Assembly: GCA_965220285.1 (NCBI GenBank)
Contig: OZ244818.1
Span: forward strand, 620,001-684,000
Direction of reading: 5' to 3'
DNA: 64,000 nucleotides
Source of the DNA: Bin5 sp009843665
GTDB taxonomy: Bacteria; Chloroflexota; Anaerolineae; Caldilineales; Caldilineaceae
The stretch's first letter is position 1. Every line of letters starts with the position of its first letter. The translations under genes were made by a program, and so were the position numbers. The notes under the pieces are model-generated. The model worked only from the letters and a program-made list of their open reading frames with translations. It did no database searches and was not told where the DNA came from. Positions 18,760 through 27,480 of the stretch are shown here, in pieces.

Positions 18760-20352
18760 ATGGAGAGAATGAATGGAGGAGAAGCCCTCGTGCGGTCGCT
18801 GGCCGCGGAAGGGCTGCGGGTCGTCTTTGGCGTCCCCGGCGCGGGGCAGTACGAGGCGATTGACGCGCTCTATACGACGCCTAGCGTCCGCTATATCGCG
18901 GTGCGGCACGAACAGGCGGCCAGCTACATGGCGGACGGCTATGCACGTGCCAGCGGGGAGGTTGCCGCGGCGCTGGTAGTGGAAGGGCCGGGTCTCTTCA
19001 ACGCGTTGTCGGGAGTAGCCACTGCGTACGCCACCTCGTCGCCGATACTGGTGGTGACGGGGGGTCATCACCACCGCAAGAAGGGGCTTGAACTCGGCGA
19101 GGAGGCATGGCTGGGGCCGCTGACGAAGTGGGTGGGACGGGCCGAGAGCCCTGCGGAGATACCTTCCCTGGTACAGGAAGCGTTTGTGCAGTTGCGTTCA
19201 GGGCGGCCGCGCCCTGTGGGGATTGAGGTGCCGCCGGCCGTGTTTGCAGCGAATGAGGAGGTCAGCCTCGTCGAACCGGAGGGCGTTTCGGCGGCCAACG
19301 TTGACCCCGACCCGCGGGCAGTCCAGCGGGCGGCGGAGTTGCTTACTTCGGCGCGGCGGCCGGTGATTTGGGCGGGCGGTGGTGTGATGCGGGCCAAGGC
19401 GGCCACTTTGGTGGGTGAACTGGCCGATTATCTGCAGATCCCGGTCGTGACAACGAGACAGGGCAAGGGAGCCATTTCGGAACTCCATCCGCTTTCCCTG
19501 GGTATGGCGGAGATGCGCTTTCATCCGCTACGCGACTGGCTGGCGAGAAGGGATGTGATTCTGGCGGTAGGGACGAGCCACTATTCGAGCGAGGACAGTC
19601 AGAAGGTCATCCGCATCGATGTTGACGACGAAGAGCTCGGGAACAGCGATAATTTGTTGGCGATCCAGGGCGACGCGTATCCGGCAGTGATGGCGCTCAA
19701 CCGGGCGGTTGCGGCTGCCGGGCCGGCGCGTGCGGATAAGGCCGAGGCGGTGCAGGCGGAGGTTGCGGAGATTTGCGGTGCGCGCTTCGATCCGGCGAGG
19801 CAACTACAGCCACAGTGGGGCTTCATGGAGGCGGTCCACGCGGCGGTGCCGGACGACGCTATTGTGATCCAGGGCATGAATCAGATGGGTTACTACAGCC
19901 GCAACTATTTCAGGGCAAGGGGGCCGCACACGTATTTGACCAGCTCTTCGCACGGGACGCTAGGATGCGCGTATCCGATCGCATTGGGCGCGAAGGTAGG
20001 GTGTCCGGACCGGGCCGTGGTTTCGCTGTCGGGGGACGGCGGGTTTCTGTACAACGCGCAGGAGCTGTCCACGGCTGTTCAGTACGGAATTAACGCAATT
20101 GCCATCGTATTCAACGACAACGCCTACGGGAACGTTTTGCGGGCGCAGATGGAGGAGTTTGACGGGCATGTGCTCGGCACCAAGCTGCACAATCCCGATT
20201 TTGTCTCGATGGCGGAGAGTTTCGGGGCGCACGGCGTGCTGGCAGAGGACGCGGATGCGCTGCACGGGGCACTGGAGGAAGCGGTTGGCGGGGAGAGCGG
20301 AAAGCCAGTATTGATAGAGGTGCCGGTGGGGATGTTGGACCGGGAGTTCTGA
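18760..20352 (+). CDS. thiamine-diphosphate enzyme, acetolactate synthase-like
   Basis: A 530-residue cytosolic ThDP enzyme with the three domains of the acetolactate synthase/benzoylformate decarboxylase group. The catalytic Glu51 sits in AVRHEQAASYMADGYAR, the central domain begins around residue 190, and the ThDP/Mg motif SGDGGFLYNAQEL to FNDNAYGN covers about residues 424-456. FAD-binding residues of true acetolactate synthases are not obvious, and no small regulatory subunit follows, so isoleucine/valine biosynthesis is unlikely. Decarboxylation of a 2-keto acid produced by the adjacent aldolase pathway is a reasonable guess. Confidence 0.88.
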   Translation: MERMNGGEALVRSLAAEGLRVVFGVPGAGQYEAIDALYTTPSVRYIAVRHEQAASYMADGYARASGEVAAALVVEGPGLFNALSGVATAYATSSPILVVTGGHHHRKKGLELGEEAWLGPLTKWVGRAESPAEIPSLVQEAFVQLRSGRPRPVGIEVPPAVFAANEEVSLVEPEGVSAANVDPDPRAVQRAAELLTSARRPVIWAGGGVMRAKAATLVGELADYLQIPVVTTRQGKGAISELHPLSLGMAEMRFHPLRDWLARRDVILAVGTSHYSSEDSQKVIRIDVDDEELGNSDNLLAIQGDAYPAVMALNRAVAAAGPARADKAEAVQAEVAEICGARFDPARQLQPQWGFMEAVHAAVPDDAIVIQGMNQMGYYSRNYFRARGPHTYLTSSSHGTLGCAYPIALGAKVGCPDRAVVSLSGDGGFLYNAQELSTAVQYGINAIAIVFNDNAYGNVLRAQMEEFDGHVLGTKLHNPDFVSMAESFGAHGVLAEDADALHGALEEAVGGESGKPVLIEVPVGMLDREF

Positions 20353-20365
20353 GGGAGGAACAGGG

Positions 20366-21115
20366 ATGGCAAGTGTTTCCAATCTGAAAGAGCGAATTCA
20401 CAGCGGTGAAGTCATTTTTGGCGTCGGCGCTCAGGTGTATTTCAACCGGACCCAGCTAGAAGATCTGTTGGCTCAGGGCGACTACAGCTTTGTCTACGTG
20501 GACAGCCAGCACACAGCGTTCTGCGAAATCGACCTGGAGAACTTCTGCGGGCACGCCGAGCAGTTGGGGATTCCGGTGCAGTTGCGCATCCCACACACGC
20601 GCCACACTTACCTGGTCGGTCGCTACCTCGACCTGGGACCGACAGGCATCATGGTGCCGGAAGTGGAGAATATGGCGGAGGTGGATGAAGCGATCAGATA
20701 TTTCTACTATCCGCAGGTAGGGCGGAGGAGCTCGGGCGGTGTGGCGCGGCGCAATCTGGCGGCGTTTGGGGAGCCGACTAACCCGGCGTCGATCGACCGG
20801 CTGGCGTATGCCGACTGGTGGAACAGCAATGGCTTCCTGACGCTTCAGCTGGAGTCGGTGGAGGCGGTGATCAATGCGGGGAAGCTGGCCAAGCCGGGTG
20901 TCGACCTGCTGGCGTTCGGACCGAACGATCTGCGTTTCAGTATGGAGAGTCTGCCGCACAGTCCGTTCAAGACGGTGGACGAGTGTATCCGCCATGTGCT
21001 GGAGCAGATGAAGGACAGTACGGTGCAGGTGAGTTTGGGGGCGTCTACTGAAGAGGAGAGGGACAGGCTGATTGAGATGGGGGTGACGGTGTTGCAGGTG
21101 GCACCGGGGATGTAA
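20366..21115 (+). CDS. HpcH/HpaI-type class II aldolase
   Basis: A 249-residue pyruvate-type class II aldolase. Landmarks are FVYVDSQHTAFCEIDLE, the metal-binding LQLESVEAVINAGKLA and LLAFGPNDLRFSM, which replaces the usual GP(A/N)DL segment. The position usually holding the catalytic HxxHE region reads DSQHTA, a mild departure. The gene starts 13 bases after the ThDP enzyme, which has a GAGGGAGGA site between them, so the two are surely co-translated partners: aldolase and 2-keto-acid decarboxylase or lyase. A paralogue is at 7278. Confidence 0.87.
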   Translation: MASVSNLKERIHSGEVIFGVGAQVYFNRTQLEDLLAQGDYSFVYVDSQHTAFCEIDLENFCGHAEQLGIPVQLRIPHTRHTYLVGRYLDLGPTGIMVPEVENMAEVDEAIRYFYYPQVGRRSSGGVARRNLAAFGEPTNPASIDRLAYADWWNSNGFLTLQLESVEAVINAGKLAKPGVDLLAFGPNDLRFSMESLPHSPFKTVDECIRHVLEQMKDSTVQVSLGASTEEERDRLIEMGVTVLQVAPGM

Positions 21116-21228
21116 GCGATTGCTGTGCCAAGCCAATCGCTGAACTTCCCCTTCACCTAAAAGTTCCTGTCAAAGCTTCTCCACCCGCAGCCTTCTCCAA
21201 CTTAATTCCGATTTAGGGGCGGCCAGAT

Positions 21229-21258
21229 TTCTCCTGAATACTGGGCCTAGGTTACAAT
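21229..21258 (+). promoter_or_regulatory. possible promoter of the second SBP gene
   Basis: TACAAT at 21253-21258 is a good -10 element. The best -35 is poor (TTCTCC at 21229, 18-base spacer). It is the weakest of the five SBP promoters; it may need an activator. The surrounding 280-base gap holds nothing else I can name. Confidence 0.35.
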
Positions 21259-21395
21259 CCGCACGATTCTGACCGCCATCTCCTGCGGCTCAGTTTTTCT
21301 TACCGAACGTCCCATCTGATCATCGATATGGAGCGCGTCGGTTCATATCCAGCAACTCACAAACCATCACCTCACTCTTAACAGGAGACTAATCC

Positions 21396-23072
21396 ATGAA
21401 GCGCTACTCAGTTTGGATGGCCATCCTCATCTTCAGCCTGCTCATTGTCGGCTGTGTCGCGGCAGCGCCTGCCGGCGAAATGATGGAAGATGAGGGCCCC
21501 AAGGTGCTTGTCGTAGGCACATCGCAGGAGCCGGAAAACGTGTTTGTCATGTGGGGCTCGACGCGCACGGGCTCGGACGTCATGTCCTTTATGTGGCGCA
21601 AGCCGATCGCATTCGGCGGCGACAACCAGCCCTTCGCCGAGATCCTGGAGTCGCTGCCCAGCCAGGCGGACGGCACCTGGGTCGTTGACGAAGAAGCGGG
21701 CAAGATGCAGGTGACCTACAAGTTCAGGCAGGGGCTGAAATGGTCCGACGGTGAGGAGATCACCGTTCACGACCTTGCCATGGCTTTCGAGATCACCTCG
21801 GACCCCAACTACATCTACTATTCGGAGAGTTTTCCGGTCGAAAGCATTGAGATCGTTGACGACTACACGGTTATTCTACACTACAAGGGGATCAATCTGT
21901 TCCCCGACCAGGAAGTGCGCACGCACGTGATTCCTGAGCATGTCTACCGGCCGCTGTGGGAAGAGGCCAAGGCCAAGGGCGGCAACGTGTGGGAAAACTT
22001 CGGCAACATCGAACAGGTTGCCATCAAGCCGGTCGTGAATGGCCCTTACATGCTGGAAGAGTGGGTGCCGGGCAGCCATATCCGCCTGGTTCGCAACCCG
22101 CACTTCAACGTTGGTGAAGAGCCTTCAATCGATGAGGTCCTTTACCGCATCATCCCCGACCTGAACAGTCTGGCGGTGAGCGTCGCCAGCGGCCAGGTGC
22201 ACTTGACCGACGGCTGGCTTTCGCTGGAGCAGGCTAACGCCATGGAATCGGCACCGGAGGTCGATCCCATTTTTGTACCGGCGCTGTGGCTGGAACACGC
22301 GACGATTCAGGTCAACCGCCCGCCCTTGAGCGACAAGCTGGTGCGCCAGGCCGTCCTGACCGCCATCGACCGCGACGGTATCAATGAAGCCCTGTTCAAA
22401 GGGCAGCAACCGCCGGCCCATTCGTGGATCAACTCGGCACACCCCGCCTACAACCCGGACGTGCGCCAGTATAACTACGATCCCGACGAGGCGCTAAGGC
22501 TACTGGCCGAGGCCGGTTACACGCCCAATGCCGACGGTCAGCTGGCCGACAGCGACGGCAACCTATTGGAAATCCCCATCATTACGATCTCCGGAGACCG
22601 AACGCGCGAGCAGGTTTCAGCGCTGGTTCAGGCGCAGTGGCAGGAAATTGGCATCACGACCGAGGTGAAACCGGTTTCGGCGCGGTTACTTTTCTCCGAG
22701 ACGCTCTTTGATCCGCCCAACTTCGAGGGCATTGCGATCTGGCGCTGGGTCTTCAACGCCAGAGTCGAGCCCCGCGGCTTCTGGTACCCAGGCGAGTCGG
22801 CTGCGCAGTTGGACCAGCTCTTCGCCGAGGGCAACACCTGGGCAGAGAATGAGCGCAATAAGGAGTTGATCGACATGATCGACGCCGAACTGGACCAGGA
22901 TAAGCGCTACGCGTTGTTGCAGGAACAGCAGGCGATCTGGGCAGAAGAGTTGCCCGTGTTGCCGATCTACTGGCACGTGCGCGTGGCGACCGTCAACACC
23001 GCACTGGATGGCTACCAGCCTGCGGACCAGGCCATGGTCGGCTGGAACGTAGAGACCTGGGAACTGGAGTAG
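21396..23072 (+). CDS. ABC transporter family-5 solute-binding lipoprotein (SBP 2)
   Basis: A 558-residue SBP_bac_5 protein with a Sec lipoprotein signal; lipobox IVGC, acylated Cys20. The linker is short (about ten residues). Domain markers are LKWSDGEEITVHDLAMAFE, VNGPYMLEEWVPG and VRQAVLTAIDRDGIN. The sequence resembles the classical DppA/OppA family more than the shorter-loop SBP 1. AGGAG is eight bases before the ATG. It is followed by two permeases but no ATPases. Ligand unknown. Confidence 0.92.
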   Translation: MKRYSVWMAILIFSLLIVGCVAAAPAGEMMEDEGPKVLVVGTSQEPENVFVMWGSTRTGSDVMSFMWRKPIAFGGDNQPFAEILESLPSQADGTWVVDEEAGKMQVTYKFRQGLKWSDGEEITVHDLAMAFEITSDPNYIYYSESFPVESIEIVDDYTVILHYKGINLFPDQEVRTHVIPEHVYRPLWEEAKAKGGNVWENFGNIEQVAIKPVVNGPYMLEEWVPGSHIRLVRNPHFNVGEEPSIDEVLYRIIPDLNSLAVSVASGQVHLTDGWLSLEQANAMESAPEVDPIFVPALWLEHATIQVNRPPLSDKLVRQAVLTAIDRDGINEALFKGQQPPAHSWINSAHPAYNPDVRQYNYDPDEALRLLAEAGYTPNADGQLADSDGNLLEIPIITISGDRTREQVSALVQAQWQEIGITTEVKPVSARLLFSETLFDPPNFEGIAIWRWVFNARVEPRGFWYPGESAAQLDQLFAEGNTWAENERNKELIDMIDAELDQDKRYALLQEQQAIWAEELPVLPIYWHVRVATVNTALDGYQPADQAMVGWNVETWELE

Positions 23073-23086
23073 AACTCGAATCTCAC

Positions 23087-23123
23087 GAGCAGGGCAGGTG
23101 GTTTGGCGCCGCCTGCTCTGCTC
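23087..23123 (+). terminator. hairpin between SBP 2 and its permease
   Basis: A 15-bp stem (left arm 23087-23101, right arm 23109-23123) with two G-U wobbles and a 7-base loop. It starts 15 bases after the SBP stop. There is no long T tract, so it may protect the SBP message end more than end transcription. Confidence 0.6.
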
Positions 23124-23192
23124 TTGGCACTATGCCGACGGCCGTGTCCTCTTGCGTCTGACGGGTAACGATGCCGCCACAGTTTACCGCCC

Positions 23193-24149
23193 ATGAGCCA
23201 GTACATCCTGCGCCGCTTTCTTCAGATGATCCCCACAGTGTTGATCATCACAGTGGCCGTATTCTGGATGCTGAAACTGGCTCCGGGTGATCCTCTCGAC
23301 CTCCTTCTGGCAGGCAACCCGGACATATCACCTGAGCACGTCGAACACATTAAGAAGCTCTATGGGTACGACCGGCCGATCTATGAGCAGTACGGAAGGT
23401 GGTTATGGCAGGTAGTGCAGGGTAATCTGGGTTACTCTCGCATTTACCATCGTCCCGTTCTCTCGATCATTCCTGACCGGCTGCTGAACACGCTGGTGCT
23501 GACCGGTTCGAGCCTCTTGCTGAGTCTGCTGATTGCCATCCCCATCGGCGTCTACACTGCCCTGCGCCAGTATTCGCTACTGGACTACCTGTTCTCATTT
23601 CTGTCATTCTTCGGGATTGCCATGCCGGTGTTCTGGTTTGGCTTGATCCTGATCCTGTTGCTATCCGTTCAACTGAAACTATTGCCGCCAGGGGGCCATT
23701 ACTCGTTGGAACAGGATGTAGGTGTCTTTACCGTCCTGCGTTACTCCATCATGCCGGTTATTGTGCTCAGCCTGTTCAGCATGGCGAGCTGGATGCGGTA
23801 TATGCGGTCGGGGATGCTGGAGGTGATCCACGAGGACTATGTGCGAACAGCCCGCGCCAAAGGTCTGGCAGAGGGCAGAGTGGTCATCCGCCATGCGCTA
23901 AAGAATGCTCTGATCCCCATGGTGACGCTGATTGCGTTGAGTATTCCCGGCCTCATCAGCGGCGCGGTGCTGACCGAGACGATCTTTTCGTGGCCGGGCA
24001 TGGGGCGGCTGATCTACGATTCGCTCATCAATAATGATTTCAATATCGCCATGGCGGTCTTTCTGATATTCGCCTTTCTCGTGGCCCTGTTCAACCTCGC
24101 GGCGGACATTCTCTACGCCTTCATCGACCCCAGAGTGGTCTACACATGA
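23193..24149 (+). CDS. ABC transporter permease, DppB type (set 2)
   Basis: A 318-residue six-helix inner-membrane permease. Helix 1 spans about residues 10-30; the coupling loop EDYVRTARAKGLAEG begins at residue 214, followed by RHALKNALIPMVT and the pore-side motif LTETIFSWPGMGRL. The C-terminus ILYAFIDPRVVY is standard. The partner is the DppC gene at 24234. Confidence 0.93.
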   Translation: MSQYILRRFLQMIPTVLIITVAVFWMLKLAPGDPLDLLLAGNPDISPEHVEHIKKLYGYDRPIYEQYGRWLWQVVQGNLGYSRIYHRPVLSIIPDRLLNTLVLTGSSLLLSLLIAIPIGVYTALRQYSLLDYLFSFLSFFGIAMPVFWFGLILILLLSVQLKLLPPGGHYSLEQDVGVFTVLRYSIMPVIVLSLFSMASWMRYMRSGMLEVIHEDYVRTARAKGLAEGRVVIRHALKNALIPMVTLIALSIPGLISGAVLTETIFSWPGMGRLIYDSLINNDFNIAMAVFLIFAFLVALFNLAADILYAFIDPRVVYT

Positions 24150-24233
24150 TCGATTACGGCCTGGTTTCAGCGAAGACGCCAAAGCCCCCAGAAATGAAAG
24201 GTCTATCAGTGTTCTGCGGAAGCGGGGGCTGAA

Positions 24234-25112
24234 ATGGCGAGCGAGTTGATCCAAGAACAGCAGACCCGTACTTACTGGCAGGATGTCTGGCAGCGCCTGC
24301 GCCGTCACCGCGTTGCGCTGGTGGCGCTTATCGTGTTTGGGCTGATCATTCTTTACTCGACGGGGGGCCCGCTGTTTTCCTCCTACTCTGTTTCCAAGAC
24401 GGATCTGCGGTCGCGCCTTATTGCGCCGTCTACGGAGCATTACTTCGGAACCGATGAATTGGGAAGGGATATCGCCTTACGCATCATGGTAGGCGGTCGC
24501 GTTTCGCTGTTTGTGGGATTCAGTGTTGCGCTGGTCAGCCTGCTGATCGGTGTCGTGATTGGCTCAACATCCGGATATTTCGGCGGCCATCTCGACAGCG
24601 TCCTTATGCGCTTTACCGATATTATGCTGTCGATTCCCAGCTTACCTCTGCTGCTCATACTTTCCCGTTACGGGGGCGGATCAGTGTGGAGCATCATCCT
24701 GATCCTCTCAGTGTTTAGTTGGATGGGGCTGGCGCGCATCGTGCGCGGCACGATCCTTTCAATTAAGCAGCGCGACTTTGTGGAGGCGGCACGAATGACC
24801 GGGGCCCGCAACGGGCGCATTGTGTTTCGCCACATCCTGCCCAGTACGCTGGCTCCCGTCATCGTCAACGCGACCCTGACGCTGGGCTTTGCAATTATCG
24901 CCGAGTCGAGTCTCAGCTATCTTGGACTGGGGGTGCAACCGCCGACACCGACCTGGGGGCAGATGCTGATCGGCGCGCAACAGTTCATGGAGACCGCGCC
25001 GTGGCTGGCTCTGATCCCCGGACTGTTTCTCTTCGTGACCTTGTTGTGCATCAACTTTCTTGGCGACGGGCTGCGCGACGCGCTTGACCCCAAGATGACG
25101 CTGCAGAACTGA
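24234..25112 (+). CDS. ABC transporter permease, DppC type (set 2)
   Basis: A 292-residue permease with the motif FGTDELGRDIALRI, a coupling loop KQRDFVEAARMTGARNG near residue 178 and the C-terminus GDGLRDALDPK. It lacks the extra periplasmic segment of sets 1 and 4. A 7-bp inverted repeat (AGCCCCC at 24183, GGGGGCT at 24224-24230) ends just before the ATG and could fold over the translation start. No ATPase gene follows. Confidence 0.93.
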   Translation: MASELIQEQQTRTYWQDVWQRLRRHRVALVALIVFGLIILYSTGGPLFSSYSVSKTDLRSRLIAPSTEHYFGTDELGRDIALRIMVGGRVSLFVGFSVALVSLLIGVVIGSTSGYFGGHLDSVLMRFTDIMLSIPSLPLLLILSRYGGGSVWSIILILSVFSWMGLARIVRGTILSIKQRDFVEAARMTGARNGRIVFRHILPSTLAPVIVNATLTLGFAIIAESSLSYLGLGVQPPTPTWGQMLIGAQQFMETAPWLALIPGLFLFVTLLCINFLGDGLRDALDPKMTLQN

Positions 25113-25198
25113 AACTCCTCTTACTCGTCACTTTTCAGTCGTTTCGTCCACCGATCAGACGCTCAAGGGCGTCGAGTCCATGACAGGAGCTCCCATCA

Positions 25199-27469
25199 GT
25201 GTCTTTCGAACGACCCGAACTCTTTTCCAACATCGGAATTTTGTGGAGTGAAAGTACGCGACGCGCCAACGCCGAAGAGGCGCAACGCGCAGGAGCCGTT
25301 TACACTTTTAAAGACGCCTGGGGGCAAGAGAAGAATTGGCTCAAAGGGCAGTATGCCTATCTGGCGCCGAGCACGGTTTCTGCCTGCCTCAACCGCTTTA
25401 ACCTCAAACACAGTTTTGTCGGGGATGAAGGGCTGGCCGACCACCTGTCAGAGGTTTCGCTCCTCTTTTTGCCCAGTGCCCACAGCCTGACGTCTGCGGC
25501 GACCGAGGCAATCGGTTCCTGGCTGGAAAGGAACGACTCGTTTCTGTGCGTATCAGGGCCCACTAATCTGCCGCCTGAATTGCTCGGCCTGACACGCCTG
25601 GAACTGGGGCAGGCTAAAGGGTATACAGCCTGGCAGTGGGCGAACGACAGCCCCTTCGGCGACCGCGCCAAGTGGGAAGGGTGGTACATTTCAGGCTACA
25701 AAGGATTTACTACCTGCATTGCCGAACCAGAGGTTGGCGCCACGGTCCTTGCCGATCTGATGGAAATCAGTGGGGACCTGACAGGGCCGGAAACCGCAAC
25801 ACGTCAACGAATTGGCGCCGGCATTGTCCAGACGGACAAGAGTCTCTTCATTGCCAACCCACTCTTCGAGTATATGGGGGGCGTTTGGCAGGCACACCTG
25901 AATGCCGAAGAGGTGCGGCGATGGTTCAACCCGTTCAACTGGGCCGAGACGTTGCTTTACCAGCTACGCGGCGTACTGTGGGCCTGCAGGCAGAAAGGCC
26001 CGTGGGATACGCGGCTGCGGACTTTTGGAAGCTACGACGGCGTCATGAATATCCGCCACGATCCGGACAAATCGGTGGACATGACGATGCTCCGCTACCA
26101 GGGAGAGCACCTGATTCCGGCCACGCATACATTGCTGGATACGAACATCTCACCCGAGGCGACCACAACGGAGATGGACCAGGAGTGGGTGCGAGAGATT
26201 TCCAAGTTCCCGTTCATCGAAATCGGCCTTCACAACGATGCAATTCAGGAGAGTCCGCCCAAATGGATGATGGGGGCAAACCTCGCCCGGCACGTGATCG
26301 AGTCCGAGAAGAATCTGGGTGTTCGACTTTACACCGGAGGGCGCCACGGCGGTTACAGCGTCTATCCGGAAATGATCGACGCCATGGACTATCTCTACCA
26401 GAATGTGCCGCACTTTCTGGGGCTGGGCACCTTTCACTTTCACTTGATGGCCGAGTATGGGGACAGGACGCCCGATCCGGAGAAAGGTGACATGGTGGTC
26501 ACCTACCAGACCCTGACCTCGCCGACGATCGCCAGCCCCGGATTCTGGTTCCCCTTCCATGGCGTGGTCAGTACAACCGAAGAGTGCCGGCAGCTGCGCG
26601 GCTGGGACATGACACATGAGTACGACCCACCGCCTGACGTGATCGACGCGGTCTACGACCGGCCAAACAGCAGGGACCAGGACCCCGAAACTGCTCTGCA
26701 GGACGGCGTCTACCAGCTGCAGTATCACCCCCTGTTCACAGTTGATCCCAGCTACAACAACGGACGCGGGACTTTTGACTGGATGTGTTATGGCATCAGG
26801 CGGGCCGAGCGTATCAATCTGTGGCAGGCGACGCAAAGAGCGATCTATCAGCGGCTACAGGACTACGAGGACATTCAGTTCCGCGTGACGGATGATGGAA
26901 GATCCATACAGGCGCACAATCCGACCGGACGCACTATCGAAGAGCTGATGGTCGAAACGTCGGTCCTGCTGGGGGCGCCTGAGCAAGAGGGGCCGGACGC
27001 GCTGGGTGCGGGCGCGGTTGCCGATGAAGTCGAGTTTGCGCAGGAGGTGGAGTACTCCTCGCTGCGCCTTGAGGGGGGCGATGGCTCGGAAAGTGAAACA
27101 CGCTACCTGGCGCACATTGTGAAGAATCGCTTCTTTACGCTGCCGCGGTTGGAACCGGGGGCATCTTGTACGGTGAGGCTAGAAGGCGGCGGCCCCCAAC
27201 ATCCATTTGTAGCCCAGGCCAATAGCAAGAGTATGCGTTTTGTCGACGTGAGCTTCGCACCCGAGTCTGGCGAGCTCACGATTCGGGCGTACGTGATCCG
27301 TTATCATGGCTTGGTGGTGCAAGGGTACGCGCCGCGTGACCGCGTTCACATCGAGGTGGACGGGGTGGAGAGGCAGCCGCTGGAGTCGGAGGATGGCCGC
27401 CTGTTACTGTACTTGCAGGGCCCGGAGAATCATTTCGCCGAGAGCACAATCGTGTTGCGGAAGCTATAG
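25199..27469 (+). CDS. unrecognised 756-residue protein, possibly with a NodB-like middle domain
   Basis: I do not recognise this protein with confidence. Residues 1-130 (SNIGILWSEST, LLFLPSAHSLTSAATEAI, FLCVSGPTNLPPEL) look like the flavodoxin/glutaminase-like domain found in some beta-galactosidases. Residues about 280-480 contain IRHDPDKSVDMTML (His287, Asp288), FIEIGLHNDA (His345) and TGGRHGGYS, an order reminiscent of polysaccharide deacetylases. The remainder looks like a beta-sandwich ending EVDGVERQPLES. There is no signal peptide. The start is GTG with AGGAG upstream. It lies 11 bases ahead of a class V aminotransferase. An esterase or deacetylase acting on sugars is one possibility. 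Confidence 0.6.
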   Translation: MSFERPELFSNIGILWSESTRRANAEEAQRAGAVYTFKDAWGQEKNWLKGQYAYLAPSTVSACLNRFNLKHSFVGDEGLADHLSEVSLLFLPSAHSLTSAATEAIGSWLERNDSFLCVSGPTNLPPELLGLTRLELGQAKGYTAWQWANDSPFGDRAKWEGWYISGYKGFTTCIAEPEVGATVLADLMEISGDLTGPETATRQRIGAGIVQTDKSLFIANPLFEYMGGVWQAHLNAEEVRRWFNPFNWAETLLYQLRGVLWACRQKGPWDTRLRTFGSYDGVMNIRHDPDKSVDMTMLRYQGEHLIPATHTLLDTNISPEATTTEMDQEWVREISKFPFIEIGLHNDAIQESPPKWMMGANLARHVIESEKNLGVRLYTGGRHGGYSVYPEMIDAMDYLYQNVPHFLGLGTFHFHLMAEYGDRTPDPEKGDMVVTYQTLTSPTIASPGFWFPFHGVVSTTEECRQLRGWDMTHEYDPPPDVIDAVYDRPNSRDQDPETALQDGVYQLQYHPLFTVDPSYNNGRGTFDWMCYGIRRAERINLWQATQRAIYQRLQDYEDIQFRVTDDGRSIQAHNPTGRTIEELMVETSVLLGAPEQEGPDALGAGAVADEVEFAQEVEYSSLRLEGGDGSESETRYLAHIVKNRFFTLPRLEPGASCTVRLEGGGPQHPFVAQANSKSMRFVDVSFAPESGELTIRAYVIRYHGLVVQGYAPRDRVHIEVDGVERQPLESEDGRLLLYLQGPENHFAESTIVLRKL

Positions 27470-27480
27470 AGGAAGAGAAA

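Noticed and set aside
18760..20352. ilvB (acetolactate synthase large subunit)
   Set aside because: No ilvN or other branched-chain genes follow, and an aldolase gene is its close partner.
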